In this document: positions 19,236 through 29,017 of the stretch, one piece after another
Layout of the letters: each line of letters starts with the position of its first letter
Numbering within the stretch: the first letter of the stretch is position 1
Source: an uncultured Clostridia bacterium
GTDB lineage: Bacteria > Bacillota > Clostridia > Oscillospirales > Ruminococcaceae
Length of the DNA stretch: 64,000 bases
Assembly (NCBI GenBank): GCA_945873955.1
Contig: CAMCFA010000005.1
Location: 1-64,000 of the forward strand
Direction: 5' to 3'
Position numbers and translations under genes: made by a program
Notes under the pieces: model-generated
Databases searched by the model: none
What the model was told of the DNA's origin: nothing
The model's input: the letters and a program-made list of their open reading frames with translations, nothing else

Positions 19236-19718
19236 TTAAAACTGCTTGTTTCCCTTTGCCGCCGCACGAACCTCCATAATGCCGGTTTCCGGGTAGAAGA
19301 ACACGGTGCGCCCGTAGTTCAGCCCGGTGTCCTCGGCGATTATCGGTATGCCCTCGGTGCGCAGCGCGGACTTCACCGCCGCAATGTTGCGCTCGCCGAT
19401 GTTGAAACGGTCGCTGGTGGTGGCGAACATCACCGCGCCGCCGGCAATCTTAGCCTTCAGCCGGGAACGGCTCGCCCCCAGCTTTGCCATTTCGTTTATC
19501 AGCATAGGAATAGCGGTGTCCGCGAAGCGCATGGGCGTCGCTGAGCCGTTGGTCGCCTGTGTGCTGTCCGGCAGCATTATGTGGGACATTCCCCCCACGC
19601 CCGCAATGCTGTCCAGCAGGCAGATACCGACGCAGGAGCCGAGCGCGTAGGTCACGAGTACGTCCGGCGCTTTGCAGGCTTTCAGGTCGGATATGCCAAT
19701 AGTCAGATTCGCCATCAT
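19236..19718 (-). CDS. cheD: Chemoreceptor glutamine deamidase CheD
   Basis: YALGSCVGICLLDSIAGVGGMSHIMLP. Confidence 0.95.
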   Translation of the reverse strand: MMANLTIGISDLKACKAPDVLVTYALGSCVGICLLDSIAGVGGMSHIMLPDSTQATNGSATPMRFADTAIPMLINEMAKLGASRSRLKAKIAGGAVMFATTSDRFNIGERNIAAVKSALRTEGIPIIAEDTGLNYGRTVFFYPETGIMEVRAAAKGNKQF

Positions 19719-20332
19719 AACACACCCAGCTTCCGCATAAGAGTTTCGAGAGATTCCATCTCCGGAATAAGAATGATATTAGACTTGATAGCCACTCCGT
19801 CTATCGCGAAGCCGTCGTCAATGAACAGCACCTTGTCGCCGACCTGCGAAAACTCGATTATCGGCACGCTCATTATCGCGCCCAGCATGTCCACGGTCAT
19901 TGAGGGTATGTCCATGTCGATAGTAAGCCCCGTAAGGGTGCTCAGCGCCCGAAGGTAGCTACCCGCCATGATGTTGCCCATCTCTGTGATAACGGAAAGC
20001 TCCATTTCGCCCAGCTTTGTAACCTGAACGTTCTCGGCGTTCATGAAGGTAGACAGCACCACCTGCGCGAAGCTGTCCTCCAGCAGAAACATCATCATAC
20101 CCTTGATGTCCCCCTGCAATCTCACCAGAATACCGGTGATGACCTTTTCGGGGCCGCCCATGGTGTCGATTATCTGCTGATATTCCAGCACGCATACGTT
20201 CGGGACTTTCATCTCAATAGGCTTGCCCAGCATTTCCGAAAGTGAGGACGCCGCGCTGCCGGAGCCTATATTTCCTATCTCCCGCAGGCAGTCAATCGCC
20301 ACCGGGGAAAGGTCGTCATAATTTTTCAGCAT
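19715..20332 (-). CDS. cheC: CheY-P phosphatase CheC
   Basis: CheC-type repeats DCLREIGNIGSGSAASSLSEML and SVITEMGNIMAGSYLRAL. Confidence 0.93.
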   Translation of the reverse strand: MLKNYDDLSPVAIDCLREIGNIGSGSAASSLSEMLGKPIEMKVPNVCVLEYQQIIDTMGGPEKVITGILVRLQGDIKGMMMFLLEDSFAQVVLSTFMNAENVQVTKLGEMELSVITEMGNIMAGSYLRALSTLTGLTIDMDIPSMTVDMLGAIMSVPIIEFSQVGDKVLFIDDGFAIDGVAIKSNIILIPEMESLETLMRKLGVL

Positions 20333-20388
20333 AATTCTCTCCTCGTACTATGAAAACAATACCGCACAGTGCAGTGCGGCATTGCATA

Positions 20389-21114
20389 TTATCTTAAATT
20401 ATTAGCAAGTCTTGTGAACTCGTCGGAGGTGGTGACCACCCGTGAGCTTATCTGGTACGCTCTCTGGGTCTCTATCAGCTTTACCATCATGTCGGCAAGG
20501 TTCACGTTTGAGGTTATCAGCGCGCCCTGTATCTTCTCGGTATCGCGGTTTGCTATCGCTTCGCCGCTTCTTTCTGTCGCGGAATAGCGGTTGGTCGCCG
20601 CCGCCTCAATGCCGTAGACATTCTCGAACTCGAACACGCCCACCATACTGCGTAATTCGTCATAATCCGGGGCGGTGCCGTCCTCGTTGAACGGAACGAC
20701 TATCCTGTTGTTGTTATAGTCCAGCACATATTCGCCGCTGCCGCTCACCAGATACCACTCGCCGGTATCCGCCTGCGTCATTGCGAAAGCGCCGTCGCGG
20801 GTGTAGTTTATATCACCGTAGCGGTTCTCAACTGCGAAAAAGCCCTCGCTGGGCAGCGCGAAGTCCAACGGTCTTTCGGTGTAGTAGAAAGAGCTTTCGT
20901 CGAACATCACGTCGGTCTTTTGGATATATGTACCGTGTCCGGTCTGCCAGTCCTCCTCCGGGGCGCGCTGCACCGAATAAAGGCAGTCCGCAAAGGAGGG
21001 ACGTATCGTCTGGTAGCCGTAGGTGTTCACGTTCGCGATGTTATTGCCGTAAACGTTGAGCGCCTGCGCCTGCGCTATCATTGCTGATTTTCCGGTATGG
21101 AACGCTATATTCAT
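20389..21114 (-). CDS. Flagellar rod/hook-basal body protein (FlgG/FlgF-like)
   Basis: Rod-protein N- and C-terminal motifs; NNIANVNTYGYQ, SNVNLADMMVKLIETQRAYQISSRVVTTSDEF. Confidence 0.88.
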   Translation of the reverse strand: MNIAFHTGKSAMIAQAQALNVYGNNIANVNTYGYQTIRPSFADCLYSVQRAPEEDWQTGHGTYIQKTDVMFDESSFYYTERPLDFALPSEGFFAVENRYGDINYTRDGAFAMTQADTGEWYLVSGSGEYVLDYNNNRIVVPFNEDGTAPDYDELRSMVGVFEFENVYGIEAAATNRYSATERSGEAIANRDTEKIQGALITSNVNLADMMVKLIETQRAYQISSRVVTTSDEFTRLANNLR

Positions 21115-21127
21115 GGCATGTCACTCC

Positions 21128-21862
21128 TTATATCTTGCAAATTGAATTTGACTTCTGATTCATGGAGTCCAGCAGCTTCGCCAGCGTGCTGGAAGCCTCG
21201 TAGATACGGTTGGCGTTCATCATCATTGTCATTTCGTAGTTTACGTCTATGTTGGAGCGCTCGTATGCGCCTTGAATTATCTCGTACCGCGTACCCTCCG
21301 GCACGTCCCCCGCCTGCACGGAGGTGAACATGTTCGCCCCGAACTTGTCGATATTACCCTCCGGGTCGATATAGGAGAGCCTCAGACGGTCAACAAGCTG
21401 ACCGTCCTGATATATCGCGCCGTCCGCGTCAATGACGAAATCCTTGTTGCCGAGGTATATCTCGCCGTTCTCGCCGAGTATCCTGCCCGACTGGGAAAGG
21501 CAGAGGTAGCCCTCGCCGTCCAGCTCCCACTGACCGTTGCGGGTGAGCATTGTTTCGCCGTTGTACGCCGCGATGTTAAAGTAAACGTCGCCGTTTATCG
21601 CCACGTCAAAGGGCGACTCGGTGTACTCAAACGTTCCCTGCCCGAGGTCGGAATAGGAGGTATCAACGTAGGTCTGCGCGAACGTCCCGGAAAGCTCCTG
21701 ACGGTGCTTTACAAGTATCATCTGCTCGTTGAAGCGGTTGGTGATTATCGTATCCCGCTTGTAGCCTGCGGTGGACAAATTCGCCAGATTGTTGCCTATG
21801 CAGTCCAGCTTGCGCTGGTTCATTATCATGCCGTTGCAGGCGTAATAGTATCCTCTGTTCAC
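21128..21862 (-). CDS. Flagellar rod/hook-basal body protein (FlgG/FlgF-like); GTG start overlapping fliA stop
   Basis: GNNLANLSTAGYKRDT; AGGAGG then GTGAACAGAGGATAC; ORF-track start (21964) is out of the RBS context. Confidence 0.85.
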   Translation of the reverse strand: MNRGYYYACNGMIMNQRKLDCIGNNLANLSTAGYKRDTIITNRFNEQMILVKHRQELSGTFAQTYVDTSYSDLGQGTFEYTESPFDVAINGDVYFNIAAYNGETMLTRNGQWELDGEGYLCLSQSGRILGENGEIYLGNKDFVIDADGAIYQDGQLVDRLRLSYIDPEGNIDKFGANMFTSVQAGDVPEGTRYEIIQGAYERSNIDVNYEMTMMMNANRIYEASSTLAKLLDSMNQKSNSICKI

Positions 21863-22650
21863 AGCCGTTCCTCCTGTCCGCCGGAATTGACCGGCGCAGT
21901 TCCCTTTATGTAAGGCTCCAGCGCCGCTTTCAGCGCCAGCGTTGCTTTGGTGTTTATCTGACACACTCTCGACTCCGACACGCCTATTACCTTCGCGATA
22001 TCGGAATACTTCATGCTCTTGTAATAATACAGCGTGACGACCTGCCGCTCCTTCTCCTTCAGAGAGTCTATCGCGCCGGCAATGACCGCCCGAAGCTCCT
22101 GCCGAAGCAGCCGGGAATCAGTAGCCTCGGCACCGGCATAAGCCGCGCTGCCCTCCTCAAAGTTGTCCTCGTACAGCAGCTCCTCAAAGGAAAGCGTCAC
22201 CGTGTTGGAGGCGTCCGCCATGCCGCGCAGCAGCTTTTCCTCGGATATTTCGAGGTACTCCGCAAGCTCTGCGTTAGTGGGAGGTCTGTCATATTGATTA
22301 TACAATATACTGTTCGCCTTGTCAAGGTCGCGGGCGAATTTTCTTACAGGTCTTGGCACCCAATCCTGCTTTCGCACATAGTCGATTATCGCGCCGCGGA
22401 TTTTTAGAGAGGCGTAGGTCTCGAACTTTGCGCCCTTTGTCGGGTCGAAGCTCTCTATCGCGTCCATAAGGGCGATAACGCCCTCGTTCACAACGTCGTC
22501 AACCTCGCCGTATTTTATGTAGGTATTACGCAGGGAAAGCGCACAGGCACGCACCAGCCCGAGATTTTTCAGCACTATCTCGTTGCGCACTGCTTCGCTG
22601 TGGTTCATGCTGTATTCTTCCAACAGTGCCGCGGTCACGCTGCTCTCCAT
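21859..22650 (-). CDS. fliA: Flagellar sigma factor (sigma-28, FliA/WhiG family)
   Basis: GEVDDVVNEGVIALMDAIESFDPTKGAKFETYASLKIRGAIIDYVRKQDWVPRPVR; C-terminal sigma4 HTH. Confidence 0.93.
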   Translation of the reverse strand: MESSVTAALLEEYSMNHSEAVRNEIVLKNLGLVRACALSLRNTYIKYGEVDDVVNEGVIALMDAIESFDPTKGAKFETYASLKIRGAIIDYVRKQDWVPRPVRKFARDLDKANSILYNQYDRPPTNAELAEYLEISEEKLLRGMADASNTVTLSFEELLYEDNFEEGSAAYAGAEATDSRLLRQELRAVIAGAIDSLKEKERQVVTLYYYKSMKYSDIAKVIGVSESRVCQINTKATLALKAALEPYIKGTAPVNSGGQEERL

Positions 22651-22671
22651 GCCTTTCCCCCCCCTTATTTG

Positions 22672-24771
22672 TCACACTGCCGGCGCCGCTGCGGTGTTTA
22701 ATGAAATATTGCCTATCGCCTGTATCTGCGCCGTGGAGTCTATCTCGCTGTAAGACAGCACCGTGATGTTCGGAATGAACTGCTCGGTGAGCTTCTTGTA
22801 ATAGATACGCACCACCGGCGAGGTCAGAATGATTACCGTCGGGATAACGTCCTTTATCTTGTCGATCTCCCGGTTGGACGCCTCAACTATGCGCTGGATA
22901 AGATCCGGCGGCATTGCGAGGTAGCTGCCCTGATCCGATTTCTTCACGGAGCTTACGATCATGTCCTCTATCTGGGTGTCCAGCGTGATAACGCGCAGCG
23001 AGTTCGCCTCCGCAAAGCGGTGGGTGATGGTGCGCTTCAGCGACTGCCGGACGTACTCGGTGACGATATCCATATCCTTCAGCACGTTGGCGTGGTCGCC
23101 GATTGTTTCCAGAATGGTTTCAAGGTCGCGTATCGGTATGCCCTCTTTAAGCAGATTTGCGAGTATTTTCTGCAAATATCCCACGGATATGACTTTCGGT
23201 ATAATATCGTCCACAACGATCGGGTTGGTTTTCTTCACGTTGTCCAGCATGGTGTTGACGTCCTGCCGCGAAAGAAGCTCGTATGCGTACTTCTTCATTA
23301 TCTCCGACCAGTGGGTTATCATTACCGAAACCGGGTCGATAAGGGTATACCCGGCGACGTCCGCCATGATCTTCTTGTCCTCGCTTATCCACTTCGCGGG
23401 CAGCCCGAACGCCGGCTCTACCGTGTCGATACCCTCTATCTGCTGGGTGACGTCGCCGCTGTCCAGCGCGAGGTAGTGGTCTACAAGTATCTCGCCCCGG
23501 GCGACCTCCTCGCCCTTTATCTTGATGATGTACTGGTTCGGGTTTATCTCCGGGTTGTCGGTCATTCTGACAGACGGTATTACCATACCCATATCCAGAG
23601 CGAACTGTTTTCGGAAGATAACCACTCGCTCAATGAAGTTGCCGCCGGATTTCTCGTCCACCAGCCGCAGCAGGCTGTAACCGAACTCCATTTCTATCGG
23701 CTCGACGTTAAGCAGCTTGAACACATTGTCGATATCCCGGTAGTAGTCGTTGTCGTTGGGTATCTTCTCCATTTCCTTGGACTCCGCCTTTGCCCGCTGG
23801 GCAAGCTCCAGCTCCGCCATTTTCTTCTTGTTGCGGTTGAGCAGCACAGAGCCGACTATCAGCAGAACGCCCAGAATAAGGCAAACCGCCGTCGGGAATC
23901 CCGGGATCACCATCATGACTATCATGACGATTCCGGCGATCATCAGCACGAAGGGCTGCGCCGTGAACTGGCTCTTGATGTCGTTTACAAGGCTGTCCTC
24001 GCTTGCTGCGCGGGTAACTATCATACCGGTAGCAACAGAAATGAGCAGCGCGGGTATCTGTGAGCAAAGACCGTCGCCGACTGTCGCCAGCGAATAGGTG
24101 TTCAGTATCGTGCCGAAATCACCGCCGCCGCGCACCATGCCGATGATAACACCGCCGATGAGGTTCACCAGTGTGGTGACGATAGACATGATCGCGTCGC
24201 CCTTTACGAACTTCGTAGCACCGTCCATGGAGCCGTAGAAGTCCGCTTCGCGCTGAATGTTGCTTCTGCGGCGCTTTGCTTCTTCCTCGTTGATTATGCC
24301 GGCGTTTAGGTCGGCGTCGATAGCCATCTGCTTACCGGGCATTGCGTCCAGCGTGAATCGCGCAGCTACCTCTGATACACGCTCAGAGCCCTTGGTGATT
24401 ACGATGAAGTTCACCAATACGATGATAATGAATATCAGAAAGCCGACGATAGCGTCGCCGCCCATTACGAACTGACCGAACGCGGAAATTACCTCGCCGG
24501 CGTAGCCGCTGGTCAGAATGCCTCTCGTAGTGGAAACGTTCAGCGACAGTCGCAGAACGGTGGTCAGCAGCAGCACCGTGGGGAACACGGAGAACTCCAG
24601 AGCCTCCTTGATGAACATTGTCATGACAAGGATAATTAGGCTCAGAGAGATGTTGAGCAGTATCAGAAAATCCAGCAGCCAGCTGGGCAGCGGGATAATT
24701 ATCGCAATTACAATAAAGATAACGAACAGAACAAACGAATTGCTAAGTATCTTGCGTACTATATTGCTCAC
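22672..24771 (-). CDS. flhA: Flagellar biosynthesis protein FlhA
   Basis: TM N-terminus and FHIPEP-type domain; 699 aa. Confidence 0.97.
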   Translation of the reverse strand: MSNIVRKILSNSFVLFVIFIVIAIIIPLPSWLLDFLILLNISLSLIILVMTMFIKEALEFSVFPTVLLLTTVLRLSLNVSTTRGILTSGYAGEVISAFGQFVMGGDAIVGFLIFIIIVLVNFIVITKGSERVSEVAARFTLDAMPGKQMAIDADLNAGIINEEEAKRRRSNIQREADFYGSMDGATKFVKGDAIMSIVTTLVNLIGGVIIGMVRGGGDFGTILNTYSLATVGDGLCSQIPALLISVATGMIVTRAASEDSLVNDIKSQFTAQPFVLMIAGIVMIVMMVIPGFPTAVCLILGVLLIVGSVLLNRNKKKMAELELAQRAKAESKEMEKIPNDNDYYRDIDNVFKLLNVEPIEMEFGYSLLRLVDEKSGGNFIERVVIFRKQFALDMGMVIPSVRMTDNPEINPNQYIIKIKGEEVARGEILVDHYLALDSGDVTQQIEGIDTVEPAFGLPAKWISEDKKIMADVAGYTLIDPVSVMITHWSEIMKKYAYELLSRQDVNTMLDNVKKTNPIVVDDIIPKVISVGYLQKILANLLKEGIPIRDLETILETIGDHANVLKDMDIVTEYVRQSLKRTITHRFAEANSLRVITLDTQIEDMIVSSVKKSDQGSYLAMPPDLIQRIVEASNREIDKIKDVIPTVIILTSPVVRIYYKKLTEQFIPNITVLSYSEIDSTAQIQAIGNISLNTAAAPAV

Positions 24772-24822
24772 TCCTCTCTGTTATATTTCTATATATTTAT
24801 ACGATTTGTGTCGAATGTTGCC

Positions 24823-25887
24823 TTAAGCCCGCAGCGTCTTGTGCTTCTCCCGGTATACCACCGTCAGCACCTCGGCGACTGCGTTGTAAAGCTCGGCGGG
24901 GATCTCCCTGCCGACGTCCACCATGCTGTACAGCGAACGTGCCAGCGGCGGATCCTCTATCGTCATAACGTCGTTTTCCTCGGCAATGGCGACTATTCTC
25001 TGGGCTAGGTAGTCCTTGCCCTTTGCCACCACCTGAGGGGCGTTGTTCTTGTCTTGGTCGTATTTCAGCGCAACGGCGTAGTGGGTAGGGTTTCTTACTA
25101 CCACGTCCGCCGTGGGGACGTCGTGCATCATTCTCTGCGCCGCCATTTGCTGCTGGCGTTGCTTGATCTTGCTCTTGATCTGGGGGTCGCCCTCCATCTG
25201 CTTGAACTCCTCTTTGACCTCCTGCTTGGACATTTTGAGCTTCTTCTCAAACTGCCACCACTGGAACAGGAAGTCCGCCGCGGCAACGAATACCAGCATT
25301 ATGCATATCAGCATAACCATGTCGTATATCGTCAGCGCCGCGTAGGTTATGCCCTGCATAACTCCCGCATTCATCAGCGCCACAAACTTCGGCAGCCGGG
25401 CGCTTATTTCGTTGTAGATGACCACCGCAATGATCACTACCTCAATAAGCCCCTTTAATATGCCGACTATCGACTGGAGCGAAAACAGCTTCTTTATGCC
25501 GGAAAGCGGGTTCAGCCGGGAGAATTTCGGCTTCAGCGCTTTCATGGTGAAAAGTCCCTTTGTCTGCGCAATGGTGGGGATTATGCCCAGCACCATAGCA
25601 ATAAGGCACACCGGCAGCACAGTTATAACTACCACCGTGATAACGTCCACGAAAATGGACATTATCGTATCAGTGTTCACCTGCGTAGAGCCTATCTGCT
25701 CAAAGGACTGGGTGTAGAACGACAGAATCGTCTGCGCGATAAATCCCAGCAGAAGCCGCATTGCCGTGAACATACCCAGCACCGACACCGCCGTGACGAT
25801 CTCCTTGCTCTGGAGTACGTTGCCCTCCTTGCGCTGGTCGCGGCGCTTTTTCGGGGTGGCTTTTTCGGTTTTTTCTTCTCCTGCCAT
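24823..25887 (-). CDS. flhB: Flagellar biosynthesis protein FlhB
   Basis: NPTH autocleavage motif (VVVRNPTHYAVAL). Confidence 0.97.
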   Translation of the reverse strand: MAGEEKTEKATPKKRRDQRKEGNVLQSKEIVTAVSVLGMFTAMRLLLGFIAQTILSFYTQSFEQIGSTQVNTDTIMSIFVDVITVVVITVLPVCLIAMVLGIIPTIAQTKGLFTMKALKPKFSRLNPLSGIKKLFSLQSIVGILKGLIEVVIIAVVIYNEISARLPKFVALMNAGVMQGITYAALTIYDMVMLICIMLVFVAAADFLFQWWQFEKKLKMSKQEVKEEFKQMEGDPQIKSKIKQRQQQMAAQRMMHDVPTADVVVRNPTHYAVALKYDQDKNNAPQVVAKGKDYLAQRIVAIAEENDVMTIEDPPLARSLYSMVDVGREIPAELYNAVAEVLTVVYREKHKTLRA

Positions 25888-25931
25888 AAGTCCCGCCCTT
25901 TCAGCGCCAGAATAATCTCAAATCTAACCCG

Positions 25932-26717
25932 CTAAGGCGCCGCAGCTATCTGCCCCAGCAGCCCGTTCAGGTTAGTGAACAGCAATTCCATGATGTCGTC
26001 GATAAACCCGGCGACCATAGTGCAGCTCCCCGCCAGCACGACGAATCCCACCAGCATTTTTATCTGCACGTTCAGCACGAACACATGTATCGTGGGAACG
26101 GCTTTCATCAGAACGCCGATACAGAACTCCGTCACCAGCTCGGCGGCGATGATCGGCATTGCCATTTTAAGTCCCAGCGTAAGCACCGTTTCAAAGTACT
26201 TCACCAGAATGTACAGCACGTCAACGTTGAAGCTGCTGTAACCTATCGGTATGCTCTCGTAGGACGTAAAAAACAGCTCTATGTAGGAGAGATGACCTCC
26301 CACCGCGAAGAAATATATCATGAACCAGTAGCTGTAATACTTGGTCACAAGGCTGGACGTACCGAATGTCGGGTCGTAGCCCTTCGCCATTGACAGACCT
26401 ATCTGGAAGTCCGCAAGCTCACCGGCAAGGCTGAAGATCTGTAACATAAGGTTCACATAGAACCCCAGCACAAAGCCGACAAGCAGCTCCTTGCCGATAT
26501 CGAACAGAAACGGCAGAAGCCCCTGCGGCATGGTGCAGCTGAAATCTCCCGCCGCCGCCATTACCACCGCCAGCATAAGGGTAAGCCCCGCCTTGATCGT
26601 GTTGGGAACGCCGTTTCTTGAGAAGATCGGATTGAACGTGAATATCCCGCTGACCCTTGCCAGCACCATGAGCACAACGAAAAAGTTGCCCTGTATTATT
26701 TCCCAGATCTCTGACAT
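25932..26717 (-). CDS. fliR: Flagellar biosynthetic protein FliR
   Basis: FliR-type membrane protein in fliP-fliQ-fliR-flhB order. Confidence 0.95.
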   Translation of the reverse strand: MSEIWEIIQGNFFVVLMVLARVSGIFTFNPIFSRNGVPNTIKAGLTLMLAVVMAAAGDFSCTMPQGLLPFLFDIGKELLVGFVLGFYVNLMLQIFSLAGELADFQIGLSMAKGYDPTFGTSSLVTKYYSYWFMIYFFAVGGHLSYIELFFTSYESIPIGYSSFNVDVLYILVKYFETVLTLGLKMAMPIIAAELVTEFCIGVLMKAVPTIHVFVLNVQIKMLVGFVVLAGSCTMVAGFIDDIMELLFTNLNGLLGQIAAAP

Positions 26718-26726
26718 ACCGCCGCC

Positions 26727-26999
26727 TTACGTTATCGGTATCGAAGCCATCTTCTCGAAGATCATGTTCACAAAGTCAATGCACTCCGAGGTCATCCACG
26801 GTGCAAGGATAAACAGCGCCAGACCGACAGCCACCGCTTTCGGCGCAAAGGAGAGGGTCTGCTCATGAACCTGCGTTGCCGCCTGAAGTATCGCTACCAC
26901 CAGACCGACTATCATTGCGATAAGCAGTATCGGCACAGCCAGCTTGAACGCCAGCATTATCGCCGCTTGAAATATCTCCATTATTACGTCCTGCGTCAT
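26727..26999 (-). CDS. fliQ: Flagellar biosynthetic protein FliQ
   Basis: 90 aa, FliQ hydrophobic pattern QAATQVHEQTLSFAPK. Confidence 0.95.
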   Translation of the reverse strand: MTQDVIMEIFQAAIMLAFKLAVPILLIAMIVGLVVAILQAATQVHEQTLSFAPKAVAVGLALFILAPWMTSECIDFVNMIFEKMASIPIT

Positions 27000-27022
27000 T
27001 TATCTCACCTCCCGCAGCGCCG

Positions 27023-27922
27023 CTACAAGTTATAGCTGGATACCACCGAGCCTATCAGCAGATTCCAGCCGTCCGCCAGCACGAATACCAGTATCTTGAA
27101 TGGCATTGAGATCATTGCCGGCGGCAGCATCATCATGCCCATTGACATCAGCGTACTTCCCACCACAAGGTCGATAACAAGGAACGGCAGGAAGATGAGG
27201 AATCCCATTTGGAACGCCCGTTTCAGCTCGCTTATCATAAACGACGGCACTATCACCGTCAGACTGAGGTCGTTTTCGAGGTACTCCTGCGTGTAGCCGC
27301 CCTCCGGCTCCTCCGTGTTCGACAGGTCGAGGAAGAAGTTCAGGTCGTCGCTGGAGGTCTGCTTCAGCATGAACCTCTTCAGCGGCACGGAAGCCGCGTC
27401 CAGCGCCTCCTCCGTGGTCAGCTCCTCGCTGACGTAGGGCTGGTACGCCACCTCGTTTATCTCCGCGAACACCGGCGCCATGATGAATATCGTAAGACAA
27501 AGCGCCATTCCCGTCAGAACTATGTTCGGCGGGGTGTTCTGGGTCTGCATTGCGCTTCTGAGGAAGCTCAGCACTATGATGATCCTCGTAAAGCAGGTCA
27601 TCATTATCAGCAGCGACGGCGCCAGCGCGATAAGCGTAAGAAGTATGATGACCTCCAACGGCTGCGAAGCGTCCACTCCGATAAGCTCCTGTATCACAGA
27701 AGAACCGGCGTCCTCGTCAACGTACAGCGGGTCGGTGTCAAGATAGTCGCCGGGCTGGGGGTTCGACTCCGCCGAACCGACCTCCTGCGTTGCCGCGGAA
27801 TTCTGCTCCGCATACGCCGAGAGCGTACCCAGCATTACCGCCAGAAATATCGTCACCAGCAGGGATACCGCGAATTTCAGTACCAGCCTTTTATTCTCTT
27901 GTGTTAGCTGAAGCCTAGACAC
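27023..27922 (-). CDS. fliP: Flagellar biosynthetic protein FliP
   Basis: MTCFTRIIIVLSFLRSAMQTQNTPPNIVL...; probable GTG start at 27922 behind AGGAGG (ORF track gives 27949). Confidence 0.95.
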   Translation of the reverse strand: MSRLQLTQENKRLVLKFAVSLLVTIFLAVMLGTLSAYAEQNSAATQEVGSAESNPQPGDYLDTDPLYVDEDAGSSVIQELIGVDASQPLEVIILLTLIALAPSLLIMMTCFTRIIIVLSFLRSAMQTQNTPPNIVLTGMALCLTIFIMAPVFAEINEVAYQPYVSEELTTEEALDAASVPLKRFMLKQTSSDDLNFFLDLSNTEEPEGGYTQEYLENDLSLTVIVPSFMISELKRAFQMGFLIFLPFLVIDLVVGSTLMSMGMMMLPPAMISMPFKILVFVLADGWNLLIGSVVSSYNL

Positions 27923-27945
27923 GCCGCTGTTCCTCCTTGCCGGGA

Positions 27946-28287
27946 TCATTTCTTGTTCATCATGTTCTTGAACACTATCTTGAAGCTCTCCTTGAAGGAC
28001 GGGTTTCCGTCCTCCTGCTGTTGTTTCTGCATTAGCTGCTCCTCGGTTTCCTCCAGCTCGTGGACTTTCTCCACCCTGCCGTTAGTCACGCCGAGGACCA
28101 TGCATTTCCCGCAGATACTCACCAGAAGCAGCATTTTGTCCGGACCGAGATTAATACGTTCCAGTATTTTCATGTTGCGGCTGTCGCTCAGCGTCACCCG
28201 CTTGTTGAGCTTCTTCATTGCCCAGAAAAGCAGGAAAACCAACGCCAGAACGCCCAGCAGCGCCATTATCATCTGAAAATACTCCAC
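27946..28287 (-). CDS. fliO: Flagellar biosynthetic protein FliO/FliZ-like
   Basis: Single TM then basic cytoplasmic domain (ILERINLGPDKMLLLVSICGKCMVLGV); GTG start at 28287 behind AGGAGGT. Confidence 0.82.
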   Translation of the reverse strand: MEYFQMIMALLGVLALVFLLFWAMKKLNKRVTLSDSRNMKILERINLGPDKMLLLVSICGKCMVLGVTNGRVEKVHELEETEEQLMQKQQQEDGNPSFKESFKIVFKNMMNKK

Positions 28288-28310
28288 TGCCGTACCTCCT
28301 CGAAATACCG

Positions 28311-28352
28311 CAAAAAACCGCACTACTCAGACCGGCAGGCTGAACAGTGCGG
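28311..28352 (-). terminator. Intrinsic terminator-like hairpin between cheY and fliO
   Basis: CCGCACT-N21-AGTGCGG followed by TTTTTT on minus strand, ~24 nt upstream of the fliO start. Confidence 0.65.
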
Positions 28353-28615
28353 CGAAAATGCTGCTATCAGGAACGTCCCTTGCTGCCATGATTTAACAGC
28401 CGCCGGGATACCCCGGCACGCAGCCCGATGCTTACCGCAAGACCTGCTATGCGCTGCGCCCGTACATTATGCGGCGTCATGCCGGTCATACGGAACGCTT
28501 CGCAGCTTCGTGCTGCTCATAACTGCCCGGACAGAAGCGCGTGTCCCCGCTAAACGCGCCGAATCCTGCGGCGGCGGGGAGCTTCCGCTCCGGAAAACAC
28601 TTAACTATGTAGAGA
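28353..28615 (-). other. Hairpin-rich non-coding leader between cheY and fliO
   Basis: No supported ORF; hairpins GGAGC-GGAA-GCTCC, GCGCGT...ACGCGC, GCAGC-ACGAA-GCTGC, GCCGGG-GTAT-CCCGGC, then terminator. Confidence 0.45.
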
Positions 28616-28978
28616 TCAGCCCAGAACCTTCTTGACAGTCTGTAAAATTCTATCCGGCTTGAAGGGCTTTACAATGAAGTCCAGCGCGCCCAGCTTGATA
28701 GCCTCGACTACCATAGCCTCCTGACCCATAGCGGAACACATAACTACCTTAGCCATAGGATCGGAGCCCTTGATGTCCTTCAGAGCCTCGATACCGGTCT
28801 TGTTGGGCATGGTGATGTCCATGATAACAAGATCAGGCTTCTCTGCGGCGTAAACCTCGCAGGCGATCGCGCCGTCGGCAGCCTCAAGGATATTGGTGTA
28901 GCCGTTCTTTGTCAGAGCGTCCTTAATGAGCATTCTCATGAAAGCTGCGTCGTCAACCAGTAAGATCTTCTTGTCCAT
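28616..28978 (-). CDS. cheY: Chemotaxis response regulator CheY
   Basis: Single receiver domain; VDDAAFMR, VIMDITMP, KPF. Confidence 0.95.
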   Translation of the reverse strand: MDKKILLVDDAAFMRMLIKDALTKNGYTNILEAADGAIACEVYAAEKPDLVIMDITMPNKTGIEALKDIKGSDPMAKVVMCSAMGQEAMVVEAIKLGALDFIVKPFKPDRILQTVKKVLG

Positions 28979-29017
28979 TACTCAATAATCTCCTTGAAAA
29001 TATTAGTTTATTGGGAT

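Noticed and set aside
28367-28489. 40-codon minus-strand ORF MTGMTPHNVRAQRIAGLAVSIG... in the cheY-fliO gap
   Set aside because: No ribosome-binding site and no recognisable motif; the region is better described as structured RNA
28353-28615. c-di-GMP-I (GEMM) riboswitch upstream of fliO
   Set aside because: The conserved CACGCACAGGGCAAACC and GGGACGCAAAGCCTCC blocks are not present by eye; left as an unclassified leader
28060-28635. 191-aa plus-strand ORF spanning the fliO-cheY gap
   Set aside because: Mostly antisense to fliO, low-complexity His/Arg-rich translation; does not explain the gap
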